Assembly: GCA_030649995.1 (NCBI GenBank)
Contig: JAUSEV010000013.1
Coordinates: forward strand, 1-64,000
Source of the DNA: Candidatus Uhrbacteria bacterium
GTDB lineage: Bacteria; Patescibacteriota; Patescibacteriia; 2-12-FULL-60-25
DNA: 64,000 bases
Direction: 5' to 3'
The first letter of the stretch is position 1. Each line of letters opens with the position of its first letter. Below the pieces are notes generated by a model, which was given only the letters and a program-made list of their open reading frames with translations, ran no database searches and was not told the DNA's origin. Shown piece by piece: positions 17,201 through 25,218 of this stretch. The position numbers were made by a program, and so were the translations under genes.

Positions 17201-18737
17201 GGTGTTGCGAACCGTATTTTTTGAAATTTTTCGGGAGTATTCAAGTCCGCGGCGCGTGGAACTTTTTCACGCGATCACTGAACGAATGCGTGAGATTCGG
17301 CTCAAAGGAAAACAATTGACGGTGGGGCAGGCCATCCGGCTTTTTCTGGAACAGATCGGCGTTGTTGGCATCAAAGCCGGACAGGTGCTTTCCGAACAGC
17401 GCGGATTGGTCAGCGACGACGTGCGGCAGGAACTTTCATCGCTTCGCGAGCGCGCCGCGCCATTTTCCAAGTTTGGCGTGTTCACATATCTGGAAGAAGC
17501 GGGGTTGTTGGGAGCGGAGGGTGAATCGCCATTCCACATCGCGGCCGTCGGTGAATGTGTGGGCAGCGCGTCCATCAAGCAGGTGCATCGCGCACAAACG
17601 GTTGAAGGGCAGCACGTGGTCGCAAAGTTTGAACGTCCAACCATCGAAAAAAATTTCGAGGAAGATGCGCGAGTGCTCGAGAAAGTTTTGGAAGCGCTTC
17701 GCAATCAAGGGACGAATGTTCCGGAATTTCTTTTGCCGGAAATCGTGGATGCGTGCCGATCGGAATTTGATTTTGGGCAAGAAGCGTTCGCGCAGCGCGA
17801 GATGGATGCAAAATTGTATGCGCGCCACGCGGAAATCGTTTTGGAAGGAACCGTTCCGGCAAAGCGGGTGAGATTGGACGTGCCGGATCTGCTTTATGTA
17901 TTGCGAAAGGGAGAAGGGAAGGTGGAAAATCTGCAACTCATGGTGGACGAAGAAATTCGAGGATTGAGTTTGCGCGACATTGAGGATTGGCAAGCGTTCA
18001 CAAAAACACCGCCGGACGATCCGGAACGGCAAAAGCGTTTTTCCGAGATCCGTCAGAGAATCGAATCACTCTATCCGGAAAACGCTCCGCTCATCGAGCG
18101 TGATTTTGCTTCGCTCTCGCTGGATGCGCTCCGCGCGCAGATCGCCCTTGATCTGATCGCGCAGATCACGGAAGACGGAATTTTTCATGCAGACGCGCAT
18201 GCGGGAAACATCATGGCGGATTTGCGTCTTGGTGCCGAGCGCGTGGCGTTGATTGATTTTGGAAGTGTGGGGCGTTCCATCGAAGAATTGTCGGATCGGG
18301 TCGTGGATCATCGGCCGCGTTTTCGCGAGTTTCTACAAAATCTTATTTCGTTGCGAATGGGGACGGGAGATATGAAGGCGTTGGGCGAAATCGTGAACGA
18401 ATATGTAAAACTGGAAGGGTTCACCGCCAAAACGTGGGCCGCACGCATCGAAGAAATCCATCGTGCTCAACCGGAGCTTGCTTCCTTTTTTAAGGCGCTT
18501 CTCTCGGAAATCGTTGCGGAAAAAGGGCAGATCAATCGGCAGTTTAAGTTTCTGTTAAAATCGTTGGCCGCGGCCGGAGGACACTTTGAATCTTTGACTC
18601 GGTACTTTATACGTTGCGCGATGGATGCGCGGGTTCGTGCTGAACGTGAAAAGAAACCGATGCGTGAGATTTTATTGACTTATCCCGGCATGGAGAAACT
18701 CAAGCCATTGATCGAAAGCGGTTCGTTTGGAATCTAG
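14220..18737 (+). CDS. Giant protein with C-terminal ABC1/UbiB-type kinase domain
   Basis: A 1505-aa soluble protein. Residues about 1-1000 match nothing I know. About 1030-1460 is an ABC1/ADCK/UbiB atypical kinase: IKAGQVLSEQRGL (KxGQ, about 1050), GSASIKQVHRA, the lysine in VVAKFERP, the EA motif in FGQEAFAQ, DGIFHADAHAGNIMAD (about 1320) and ALIDFGSVGR (about 1345). All catalytic residues are present. UbiB proteins act in quinone and lipid metabolism, which this genome is not seen to have. Three repeat-derived segments are read in frame: a 39-base duplication at residues 316-341, STSSGQ at about 374, and possibly a third near 617. It is co-transcribed with the metallopeptidase gene before it. 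Confidence 0.8.
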   Translation: MATTKQNLLFSRLRFARDPLDSETVAAHYREQLGRVMPYLEPGTKLPKQIEMKEMDSLARGWLTELDFSLSRLPDDPTLARIRKKLASDSPELAEEGFVELQNHSTKHPTLDGSFPALKIIRELPRGFGFYLKALSQDLQPHQAEETMRKIDLPLATTNARWSNNLLGIPVNHEIGLYFLLGNLYPYEVLKESYKGGHFDQRDIIPLDLQGLVRMYKAAEPIYGETWKKHDPEGERLMRETVARFEWQEKNPLWTTDAERDGQENFKKLWQVLEVVARSPSFGGGMGSFSWTFFLKKLWDEEALLEERFKKVSFKDCDKSFAQDDAIFDYDKSFAQDDAILNDPRFASTLQAMGEKLADWMPKGEEPRAGGPSTSSGQIGIARKLLKEHGAPAETAGNLREIFTKGLREIQWQDIVLKYKEQLQKKFQEPGLFEKAQQFQEGWFRDFVLNEAWKNQEPKRTRERAEIYLKLMKRETAEGAKINRAPDLMNQYVREHYREGTIEDSRLSIAGWSEIDDQAPKFTEEELDVMEEERTRRVFGQANGLDERYINQLGRNDYFLVKGDKSVNLTEKHEARKIRFQKRAEEGKNFPGTKGLYLFSDAGSRQPNQEVVSDKSFAARFVSRFANQDIKQIKEKISAGTDYQSTVDRLEKWTTTHLRDASLLKDFYLENALHLRLWNYLRQSRLGPNLEKLGIRLAVTDVDLENHFKGKDDGVLQDAYFTKYTLFRVEGLAANIDVLMVEEKEALAALIHQLKKFFTPGAVEGYERIAVELEEDRLRGRYEELYRDALPRGRKPTPEEEAAARDRAFDHVFKEILVRFPFAGYSRDDLLERFALQFSSTLDHVRRVEESTYTYLVRHPAEEKEKGEKVAFAPVEAVKNYLAVFQDRESRAKILGWIFGGTLPDDRYLEGRSFHMNPDEERDVFWFMSKAERRAVLYNALMGSNGLFEIPVGQMNKLFPSSEEKIMMEFLEVFYQHNIATSLANEEQKVSMEPVLRTVFFEIFREYSSPRRVELFHAITERMREIRLKGKQLTVGQAIRLFLEQIGVVGIKAGQVLSEQRGLVSDDVRQELSSLRERAAPFSKFGVFTYLEEAGLLGAEGESPFHIAAVGECVGSASIKQVHRAQTVEGQHVVAKFERPTIEKNFEEDARVLEKVLEALRNQGTNVPEFLLPEIVDACRSEFDFGQEAFAQREMDAKLYARHAEIVLEGTVPAKRVRLDVPDLLYVLRKGEGKVENLQLMVDEEIRGLSLRDIEDWQAFTKTPPDDPERQKRFSEIRQRIESLYPENAPLIERDFASLSLDALRAQIALDLIAQITEDGIFHADAHAGNIMADLRLGAERVALIDFGSVGRSIEELSDRVVDHRPRFREFLQNLISLRMGTGDMKALGEIVNEYVKLEGFTAKTWAARIEEIHRAQPELASFFKALLSEIVAEKGQINRQFKFLLKSLAAAGGHFESLTRYFIRCAMDARVRAEREKKPMREILLTYPGMEKLKPLIESGSFGI
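15165..15242 (+). repeat. 39-bp tandem duplication inside the UbiB-like gene
   Basis: Two near-identical 39-base units, three or so changes apart, each encoding D-C/Y-DKSFAQDDAI-F/L. The unit begins GACTGTGATAAATC and contains TTGCTCAAGACGATGCGATC. Being 13 codons long, the duplication keeps the frame. Confidence 0.9.
15331..15351. repeat. Small palindromic element in the UbiB-like gene (family B)
   Basis: A palindromic segment with GCCC at the left, TTCGACAAGCTCA in the middle and GGGC at the right, encoding GPSTSSGQ. The core TTCGACAAGCTCA recurs at 50964-50985 in the flavoprotein gene. Confidence 0.75.
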
Positions 18738-18740
18738 CCT

Positions 18741-20180
18741 ATGTCTCAAAGTCAAACCATCGCGAAAAACGCGGCGTGGCTCATGGTGGCTACGACCGGG
18801 CAAAAGATTATTTCGTTTTTAACGTTCACTTTCATCGCCCGATTTGTGGGGGTTGAGATTACGGGAAAATATTTTTTCGCCGTGTCCGTGACATCGATTT
18901 TCGTGATCCTCGCGGATTTGGGATTGACACCGGTCGTGATCCGTGAGATGGCGGCGGATGCTGAGCGCGGACGCGCGGTTCTGGCGAGCGCTTTGCGTCT
19001 CAAATGGATTTTGATTCCGTTCGCCATCCTTAGCTCGCTCGCGTATATTTTGTTGACGCACGGCGGTCAAGAAATGCTGCTCGCCGTAGCTTTAGCGTGT
19101 CTTGTCATGTCATCAGACGCAGTTTCGCTTACTTGGTATGGTGCGATTCGCGGTCGTCAGCAATTGCGCTATGAAGCTTGGGGAATGTTCATCGGACAAT
19201 GTTTGACGGCGATCGTGAGTCTTACCGCAATTTTTTTTCACGCCGGCGTTTTGGGACTCATCTTTGGACTTTTTTGCGGAAGCGCGTGGAATGTGATTTG
19301 GAGTATCACCCACACCCACCGTCTTCTCCATTCTCATTCCGCATTACCCATTACCCATTACCCATTACGGCTATTGCTCCGCGCGGCACTCCCGTTCGCC
19401 CTCGCCGGCATTTTCGTCAAAGTATATTCGTATGTGGACACGTTGTTGCTCAAACAATTTCATGATGTGATCGCGGTTGGATATTATTCGGTCGCGTACA
19501 AATTGGTCTATTCATTTCAATTTTTACCCATGACTTTTGTCGCCGCGCTCTATCCCGGCATGAGTGCTGCCTCTGCCGTCAAAGATCATCAGGCCTTGCG
19601 AACGATTTTGCGCGGATCCATGCGGCTCATGATGCTCCTCGCCATCCCCATCACGGTCGGTTTGTCGGCTCTCGCGCCAGGCCTCATCCACTTTTTATAC
19701 GGGGCGCGTTTTTCCGGTGCCGCTGATGCTTTGATGATTCTGCCGTGGGTCACAATCCCGTTGTTTCTCGATTTTCCCATTGGATCACTATTAAACGCCA
19801 CGCATCGCGCGCATCAAAAAACTATTGCCATGGGCATAACAATGATCGTCAGTATCATCGCGAACGTGATGTTGGTGCCGGCGTACGGGCCGGTGGGTGC
19901 GGCGTGGGCCGGAGTGATCAGTTTTTGGATGTTGTTTTTGATCGGCGTGTGGTTTGTGCGCCATGATATTGATTGGGCGTGGGGGGTGCCATTTTTTTTA
20001 CGAGGAATCATCATCGCCTTTATTGGTTGGTTGGTTCTTAAATGGTTGGCCGGATTTTTTTCCATTATTCCTCTGATTGCGGTCGCGATCGTGCTGATCG
20101 TTTTTCTGTTGTGGATCGGAAAAATTTTTGTGCCCGAGGATTTTCATCTCATGCAAAAATGGTTTAAAAAAATCGAATGA
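18741..20180 (+). CDS. Lipid-linked oligosaccharide flippase (Wzx/MATE-like)
   Basis: A 479-aa protein of about 12-14 membrane helices. NAAWLMVATTGQKIISFLTF at the start, LADLGLTPVVIREMAAD after the second helix and GYYSVAYKLVYSFQFLPMTF are hallmarks of the polysaccharide-synthesis (RfbX/Wzx) flippases, which move undecaprenyl-linked sugar units across the membrane. It heads a glycan cluster with GT4, GT2 and ligase-like genes. Residues about 198-210 (ALPITHYPL region), in the loop between two helices, come from a CCATTAC heptamer array. It starts three bases after the UbiB-like stop, so the transcripts may be joined. Confidence 0.85.
   Translation: MSQSQTIAKNAAWLMVATTGQKIISFLTFTFIARFVGVEITGKYFFAVSVTSIFVILADLGLTPVVIREMAADAERGRAVLASALRLKWILIPFAILSSLAYILLTHGGQEMLLAVALACLVMSSDAVSLTWYGAIRGRQQLRYEAWGMFIGQCLTAIVSLTAIFFHAGVLGLIFGLFCGSAWNVIWSITHTHRLLHSHSALPITHYPLRLLLRAALPFALAGIFVKVYSYVDTLLLKQFHDVIAVGYYSVAYKLVYSFQFLPMTFVAALYPGMSAASAVKDHQALRTILRGSMRLMMLLAIPITVGLSALAPGLIHFLYGARFSGAADALMILPWVTIPLFLDFPIGSLLNATHRAHQKTIAMGITMIVSIIANVMLVPAYGPVGAAWAGVISFWMLFLIGVWFVRHDIDWAWGVPFFLRGIIIAFIGWLVLKWLAGFFSIIPLIAVAIVLIVFLLWIGKIFVPEDFHLMQKWFKKIE
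19334..19368. repeat. Heptamer array, CCATTAC family, inside the flippase gene
   Basis: TCATTCC, GCATTAC, then three CCATTAC units in phase. Its reverse complement, TAATGGG-type, matches the array at 59061-59088. Confidence 0.88.
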
Positions 20181-20181
20181 T

Positions 20182-21291
20182 ATGTCCCGCGCTTCCATCG
20201 CTCTTGTGACTCTTGATTATCCGCCGGAACAGGGAGGCGTGGCGCGTTATCTCGGAAATTTGGTTCACGCGTCAAACGGCGCGATAGATGTGTTTGTGCC
20301 GGAAACGCATCAAGCGTCAGGTCCGGGACACGTCCGTCAAGCCCATTTTTTTTCACGCGGTTGGCCTGCCTGGAGGCCTATGATCGGATTTATTCGATCA
20401 TTGTCGCGCCGTGGATATTCCTACGCGCTCATCAGTCACGCGCTTCCGATTGGGACGGCCGCTTGGTTGAGTCGATTGATGGGCGGACCAAAATACGCCG
20501 TTTTGTTTCACGGGTTGGATTTGCGGTTGGCACTTCGATCAAAAAAAACAAGATGGGTGTTGCATCGTGTTTTGCGCGGCGCCTCGCTCGTGATCGCGAA
20601 CTCGCAATTTGTCGCGCAGGAGATCCGTCAATTTGATGCAACGATCAAGCCAACGGTCATCACGCCGGCAGTCGAGTCGCTCGAATTTTCCGATCGAACC
20701 ACGGCTCGTCAAAATTGTGATGTATCAGATCAATCATTTATTATTTTGGCCGTAGCGCGGCTCGTGATGCGCAAGGGAATCGATCATTTGATCGAAGCGA
20801 TGAGCGAACTGCCATCGCACGCCAAACTCGTCATCATCGGCGACGGGCCGGAGGCGGCTAGCTTACAGCTTACAGCTCAAAGCTTACAGCTTTCCGCACG
20901 CGTCACGTTTATTCCTCACGCGACCGATCATGAACGCAACGCGTGGTATGCGGCGGCGGATATTTTTGCGTTGCCAGCGCGAGACCAAGGGAGCGACGTC
21001 GAAGGGTTTGGTATCGTCTATTTGGAAGCCGCGCTCGCAGGGTTGCCGGTCATTGCCGGGAAAAGCGGGGGAGCTGGAGAGGCGGTTATCAATGGAGTGA
21101 CGGGGATGTTGATCGAACCGAATGATCAAGCGGCTCTCATATCAGCGATTCAAAAGTTTATGGACGATCCCGCTCTCCGAGAACGCATGGGTGAGGCTGG
21201 ACGGGAACGAGTCATGAAAGATTTTCGATGGGAGGAGAGGTGGGAGAGATTGAAAACCATCCTCCGCGAGGAAGATGGCCATGGGATGTGA
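20182..21291 (+). CDS. Glycosyltransferase family 4
   Basis: A 369-aa GT-B fold enzyme that transfers a sugar from a nucleotide donor to a lipid-linked or glycan acceptor. The N-terminal domain shows the glycine-rich loop YPPEQGGVARYLGNL. The C-terminal donor-binding half has VARLVMRKGIDHLIEAM, IIGDGPEA, and the EX7E motif in EGFGIVYLEAALAGLPVIAG. A heptamer array encodes SLQLTAQSLQLSA just after GDGPEA, in place of the usual helix but with about the normal length. The ATG at 20182 comes one base after the flippase stop. Confidence 0.9.
   Translation: MSRASIALVTLDYPPEQGGVARYLGNLVHASNGAIDVFVPETHQASGPGHVRQAHFFSRGWPAWRPMIGFIRSLSRRGYSYALISHALPIGTAAWLSRLMGGPKYAVLFHGLDLRLALRSKKTRWVLHRVLRGASLVIANSQFVAQEIRQFDATIKPTVITPAVESLEFSDRTTARQNCDVSDQSFIILAVARLVMRKGIDHLIEAMSELPSHAKLVIIGDGPEAASLQLTAQSLQLSARVTFIPHATDHERNAWYAAADIFALPARDQGSDVEGFGIVYLEAALAGLPVIAGKSGGAGEAVINGVTGMLIEPNDQAALISAIQKFMDDPALRERMGEAGRERVMKDFRWEERWERLKTILREEDGHGM
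20861..20893. repeat. Heptamer array, GCTTACA family, inside the GT4 gene
   Basis: GCTTACA, GCTTACA, GCTCAAA, GCTTACA and a partial GCTTT, in strict 7-base phase. The unit differs by one base from the GGTTACA unit in mnmA. Confidence 0.85.
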
Positions 21292-21372
21292 TATGCTGGA
21301 TGGCATGATTAATGCCAAAAGACCATCTTAGGTATACTAAAGCACTTGTTCCATATTAATAGTTAGGCCATT

Positions 21373-21894
21373 ATGAAACCGAAAGAAAACAATTTCGCTT
21401 ATATCGATGGGGCAAACTTATATAGAGGAATTGAAAGTCTTGGATGGAGTTTGGATTATAGAAGGTTTAGAGTTTGGCTAAAGGATAAATATCGTATTGA
21501 GAGAGCTTATCTCTTTCTAGGCCTGATTCCACGAAATAAAAATTTGTATACGGAATTACAAGATGCAGGTTATACGATTGTATTTAAGGAAACTGTGTAT
21601 GATGGCGAGGGAAAAGTGAAGGGTAATTGTGATGCTGATTTAGTGTTAAAGGTGGTTTGTGACACATACGAAAATCATTTTGATCAAGCCGTCGTTGTGT
21701 CTAGTGATGGTGATTATGCGGGACTTGTCAGTTTTTTGAAATCGAGAGAAAAATTGTTCGCGATTCTATCTCCTTACAATGAAAAGTGTTCAATTTTGTT
21801 GAAACGCACAGGGGCGAAGATTGTTTTTCTTGGTAATTTTAGGGATAGACTGTCTGTAAAAGAAAAAGCCCCCGATGAGGACAGAACCTCATAA
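21373..21894 (+). CDS. NYN-domain protein (LabA/DUF88-like)
   Basis: A 173-aa PIN-like fold protein. The acidic residues expected for an NYN nuclease are all visible: YIDGANLYRG near residue 11, GNCDADLVLKVVCD near 91, and VVSSDGDYAGLV near 115. These proteins are presumed RNases. It is AT-richer than the glycan genes around it and has its own terminator, so it is probably an independent insertion in the glycan cluster. No partner antitoxin is seen. The C-terminal SVKEKAPDEDRTS is encoded by terminator sequence. Confidence 0.85.
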   Translation: MKPKENNFAYIDGANLYRGIESLGWSLDYRRFRVWLKDKYRIERAYLFLGLIPRNKNLYTELQDAGYTIVFKETVYDGEGKVKGNCDADLVLKVVCDTYENHFDQAVVVSSDGDYAGLVSFLKSREKLFAILSPYNEKCSILLKRTGAKIVFLGNFRDRLSVKEKAPDEDRTS

Positions 21895-21905
21895 GGGTCT
21901 TTTTC
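21868..21905 (+). terminator. Intrinsic terminator overlapping the NYN gene end
   Basis: A stem of CCC, GATGAGG, six-base loop, CCTCAT, GGG, then a T-rich run TCTTTTTC. The last codons of the NYN gene lie in the stem. Confidence 0.7.
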
Positions 21906-21954
21906 GTAGGAATGACTATAGAATACCACACTCTATCCACAAGTCAAGATCATC

Positions 21955-22893
21955 ATGAAAAACGCAGTAATAGCTAAAAAAACAGCTCAAAATCTGAAGA
22001 TAGATGGCGAAACATTTGAACTCTTACTTGCAAGGCAACGGGGAGCTTTGTTGTATGCGAATGTTGATCGGAGCAAATATCTCAGGATCGGCGAATCCGC
22101 ACGTATTGCAAAAGAGCTGAAATTTCATAAACAGATTCTCGCATTCGGGTTTCCTGTCGCTCAGATTCTCGGTGAAGGTAAAAATGGCGGATTTATTTAT
22201 TGGATTGAGGAATCACTCGGGAAAGAGCATTTTGGCGATCGTTTTTTTCGTGAAACAAAGGAAGATGGTAGAATTTTAGATGATTCATTTCGAGCTTTTC
22301 TTCAAATCGTGAAACAGGCACACGATGCCCAAGAGCGAATACTTGAAACCAAGCCCATAGATTCGGTGGCTCTAGCCAAGGGTGTGGGTTTTGAGGACAT
22401 TCTTCTGGAACTTCCAGAGGAAGGCGACAAACTTCATCTTATTTGGGAAAAAATTCTCGCTGATCTTCAGGGCTATCCATTCTGCGTCACGCATGGGGAT
22501 TTTTTGCCAAATAATATTCTTGAGCACGGCGTCATCGATTTCGGTGACCATTTTTATGGTCCAGCCGGTTATGACATAATCAACGCCATTACTGTCGCTT
22601 GGTGGTTTCCCAAAGAAGATGGCTTCGAATATCGACGCCGATGGTCGTTCACCGATCAACAAATTGAGGAGTATTTTAATTTGGTCAGCACTTATAAGGA
22701 GAATAAACGAGAATGGAACATTCTTCAGAAATTTGATTCGCTTTTTTTTATGAGAGCTACATGGTGGGCGGTGAGGAATCATCCAGCCCCAAAACTTCAG
22801 GCATGGCGATATGAACGGTATCGAATATTGATCAACAGACTTTCTAAAGGTGAATCTTTATTAGATTATTGGAGAGAACATAAGGATGATTAA
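21955..22893 (+). CDS. APH-family phosphotransferase
   Basis: A 312-aa protein of the aminoglycoside phosphotransferase/choline kinase fold. The catalytic loop is VTHGDFLPNNIL (HGDxxxxN, about residue 179) and the metal-binding motif is VIDFGDHFYGPAGYDI (about 192). The N-lobe is divergent. Members phosphorylate sugars, choline or other small molecules; the position between glycosyltransferases points to a sugar or glycan precursor instead of an antibiotic, but this is inference. It is 12 bases upstream of the GT2 gene. Confidence 0.8.
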   Translation: MKNAVIAKKTAQNLKIDGETFELLLARQRGALLYANVDRSKYLRIGESARIAKELKFHKQILAFGFPVAQILGEGKNGGFIYWIEESLGKEHFGDRFFRETKEDGRILDDSFRAFLQIVKQAHDAQERILETKPIDSVALAKGVGFEDILLELPEEGDKLHLIWEKILADLQGYPFCVTHGDFLPNNILEHGVIDFGDHFYGPAGYDIINAITVAWWFPKEDGFEYRRRWSFTDQQIEEYFNLVSTYKENKREWNILQKFDSLFFMRATWWAVRNHPAPKLQAWRYERYRILINRLSKGESLLDYWREHKDD

Positions 22894-22905
22894 TGTTCCA
22901 CCATT

Positions 22906-23613
22906 ATGATCTCCGTCATCATCCCCGTCTACAATCACGCGAAAGAAGCTCTCGAATGTTTGCAGGCTTTGGGTGAACAAACCGAAAGGGATTTTGAAGT
23001 GATTATGGTGGATGATGGGTCAACGGATGGGCTGGCTGATCGGGTGGATGAGATTTCGTCGTCATTCCATTTTGTGTTTATTCGTTTTCCAAAAAATCGT
23101 GGAGCCCCTGCGGCGCGGAATGAGGGATTTCGACATGCAAAGGGGGAGTATGTCATTTTTCTTGATGCGGATGTGGAGCTTGAGCGAAACGCGCTCAAAG
23201 TTATGAAAAAAACGCTTGATCATCATCCTGAAGCAGCTTTCGTCTATTCTTCTTTTTATTTTGGTTGGAAGTTATTTAAACTTCATGCATTTGATGCGCG
23301 GGCGTTGCATCAACAAAATTATATTCACACGAGCTCGCTCATGCGTCGTGAAGTTTTTTCGGGATTTGATGAATCGTTATCAAAATTTCAGGACTGGGAT
23401 TTATGGCTGACGATTGTCAAAAATGGGGGTAGGGGAGTGTGGATTAAAGAGCCTTTGTTTCGCGTCAAAACATCGTGGAAGCGTCAATCCATCAGCCATT
23501 GGTTACCTAAGGCGTTTTATCGCATTCCTTGGCCTATTTTAGGTTATACGCCGGTGGCAATCAGTCGCTATCGAGAAGCAGAAGCGATCGTAAAGAGGAA
23601 ACACGGAATATGA
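22906..23613 (+). CDS. Glycosyltransferase family 2
   Basis: A 235-aa GT-A fold enzyme. MISVIIPVYNHAKEALECL, the nucleotide-binding DDGSTDG and the metal-binding FLDADVELE are clear, and FQDWDLWLTIVKNGG is the usual acceptor-side motif. A final hydrophobic-basic stretch may attach it to the membrane. Its TGA overlaps the ATG of the following ligase-like gene, so the two are translationally coupled. Confidence 0.92.
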   Translation: MISVIIPVYNHAKEALECLQALGEQTERDFEVIMVDDGSTDGLADRVDEISSSFHFVFIRFPKNRGAPAARNEGFRHAKGEYVIFLDADVELERNALKVMKKTLDHHPEAAFVYSSFYFGWKLFKLHAFDARALHQQNYIHTSSLMRREVFSGFDESLSKFQDWDLWLTIVKNGGRGVWIKEPLFRVKTSWKRQSISHWLPKAFYRIPWPILGYTPVAISRYREAEAIVKRKHGI

Positions 23614-25118
23614 AAACAGCTCTTTATTGGTTCCTTGGAATCGCGGGAGTCGAGGTCCTTTCGCGCCTCGTAATTTTTCACCCTTCGATCAACGGTTTTA
23701 TCGCTTTGACGATCGGCGCAATCGTTTTGGCGTTGGCGATCAAGCGACCGTCCATCGCGCTTGCCGTTCTTTCCATCGAATACCTCATAGGTTCCCACGG
23801 ATCATTGTTTAAATTTTTAGGTGACGCGCAAAATCATGGGAGTTTTTCCATCCGCGAAATTTTGTTCGCCGCGTTCATCATCGGTTGGTTTATCTGGTCG
23901 CTTCGCCATAAAACTTGGAAAGGTTGGGGCGAGATTATGCGCACGCGAAAAATTTATTTTGTTTTGGCGGCGGTGGTCGTGTATGGGGTGGTTCTCGGTT
24001 TTGTGCGGGGGAACCGTCAATTTTTATTTGCCGATGCCAATGCGTGGGGAGCATGGCTTTTGCTTTTGCCGATCCTCGACATTATATCTTTTGAAAAACA
24101 GCGCTGGTTGTCAATCATCACCCCTGCCATTACCGCGGCATTGATCTGGCTGCCGATCAAAACGCTGGGTTTATTGTATATTTTTACGCATCACTTTACG
24201 ACGATTCAAGAACCGCTTTATCTTTGGGTGCGGCGAACCGGGATTGGGGAGATCACGGCGATCGGCGGGGGAGCCTATCGGATTTTTTTTCAATCACATA
24301 TTTATGGGGTGTTTGGAGTGATTGCGCTTTTGATGTGGAGCGCATTTCGATCAACTCAATCAACCGAGCATACCTCACCCCAGCCCTCTCTCTTCGAGTC
24401 CGAGCCTCAGAGTCGAGGACCTTCGCAAGGAGAGGGGGTTTTTCGTTTTCTCCTTTTTGTTTCAGTAGCCGAAATTCTCGCATCACTTTCACGTAGTTTT
24501 TGGTTGGGGTTGGGTATTGGTTGGCTTATTGGTCTCCTTTTTCTTTTACGACGCAAGAGAGATCGAGTATGGCAATTCATCCGTACAACCTTGATTGCCG
24601 GGATTTTAGGCATGGGGCTTGTCTTTTCTATCACCTTATTCCCATGGCCAACGGTTTCTTCGTCAGATCCTTTTGGCATGTGGGAGAATCGCGTCAATTT
24701 GGGAGAAAGCGCGGTTTTGAGCCGTTGGCAGCTTTTGCCGATTTTGTGGGAAAAAATAAAACAGCATCCGATTACTGGTTCGGGTTTTGGGGCGACTGTG
24801 ACTTACAAGAGTCTTGATCCGAGGATTGTCAAAACCGGCGGGATGGCCACGACTTATGCCTTTGAATGGGGGTGGCTCGAGCACTGGGTCAAGTTTGGTT
24901 TGATTGGTATCCCTATCATGCTGGCGCTTTTAATCAGCCTGATTCGACGGACATGGCGTTCGAGTCAGCCGGATTGGATTAAATGGACTCTTGTGTCATC
25001 TATGATTGCTCTTGCAGCCACTCATTTCTTTAGTCCGTATTTGAATCATCCTTTGGGAATTTTTGCTTTGATCATGGCAGAATCAACCCTCTTGTTGTTT
25101 GATAAAAATAAACTCTGA
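23610..25118 (+). CDS. O-antigen ligase/polymerase-like membrane protein
   Basis: A 502-aa protein with about ten membrane helices and one long extracytoplasmic loop (about residues 350-430, VSSSDPFGMWENRVNLGES then HPITGSGFGATV), the layout of Wzy polymerases and WaaL ligases. It probably joins or polymerises the glycan made by the preceding genes. An in-frame repeat of 66 bases (residues about 255-277, SPQPSLFESEPQSRGPSQGE) sits in a cytosolic or periplasmic loop. I start at the ATG overlapping the GT2 stop; earlier starts would read through the GT2 gene. Confidence 0.85.
   Translation: MKTALYWFLGIAGVEVLSRLVIFHPSINGFIALTIGAIVLALAIKRPSIALAVLSIEYLIGSHGSLFKFLGDAQNHGSFSIREILFAAFIIGWFIWSLRHKTWKGWGEIMRTRKIYFVLAAVVVYGVVLGFVRGNRQFLFADANAWGAWLLLLPILDIISFEKQRWLSIITPAITAALIWLPIKTLGLLYIFTHHFTTIQEPLYLWVRRTGIGEITAIGGGAYRIFFQSHIYGVFGVIALLMWSAFRSTQSTEHTSPQPSLFESEPQSRGPSQGEGVFRFLLFVSVAEILASLSRSFWLGLGIGWLIGLLFLLRRKRDRVWQFIRTTLIAGILGMGLVFSITLFPWPTVSSSDPFGMWENRVNLGESAVLSRWQLLPILWEKIKQHPITGSGFGATVTYKSLDPRIVKTGGMATTYAFEWGWLEHWVKFGLIGIPIMLALLISLIRRTWRSSQPDWIKWTLVSSMIALAATHFFSPYLNHPLGIFALIMAESTLLLFDKNKL
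24373..24438. repeat. In-frame palindromic repeat in the ligase-like gene (family D)
   Basis: A 66-base segment from CCTCACCCCAGCCCTCTC to CCTTCGCAAGGAGAGGGGG, with C-rich and G-rich arms that can pair. The CTCTCC...TTCGYAAGGAGAGGG motif recurs at 60122-60276. Confidence 0.75.
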
Positions 25119-25157
25119 CCTCAATCTTTTTCTGTGGATATCTTCTGTTGACATCGG

Positions 25158-25166
25158 TGGTATAAT
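25158..25166 (+). promoter_or_regulatory. Extended -10 promoter element for the 3015-aa surface protein
   Basis: TGGTATAAT is a perfect -10 hexamer with the TGn extension. A TTGACA hexamer lies only seven bases upstream, too close to be its -35. The start codon is about 50 bases downstream of the hexamer. Confidence 0.6.
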
Positions 25167-25218
25167 GTTTTTCAAAGTATCATTTTTAATTATTTTTTAG
25201 CGGGTTTTTAGATTTCCT

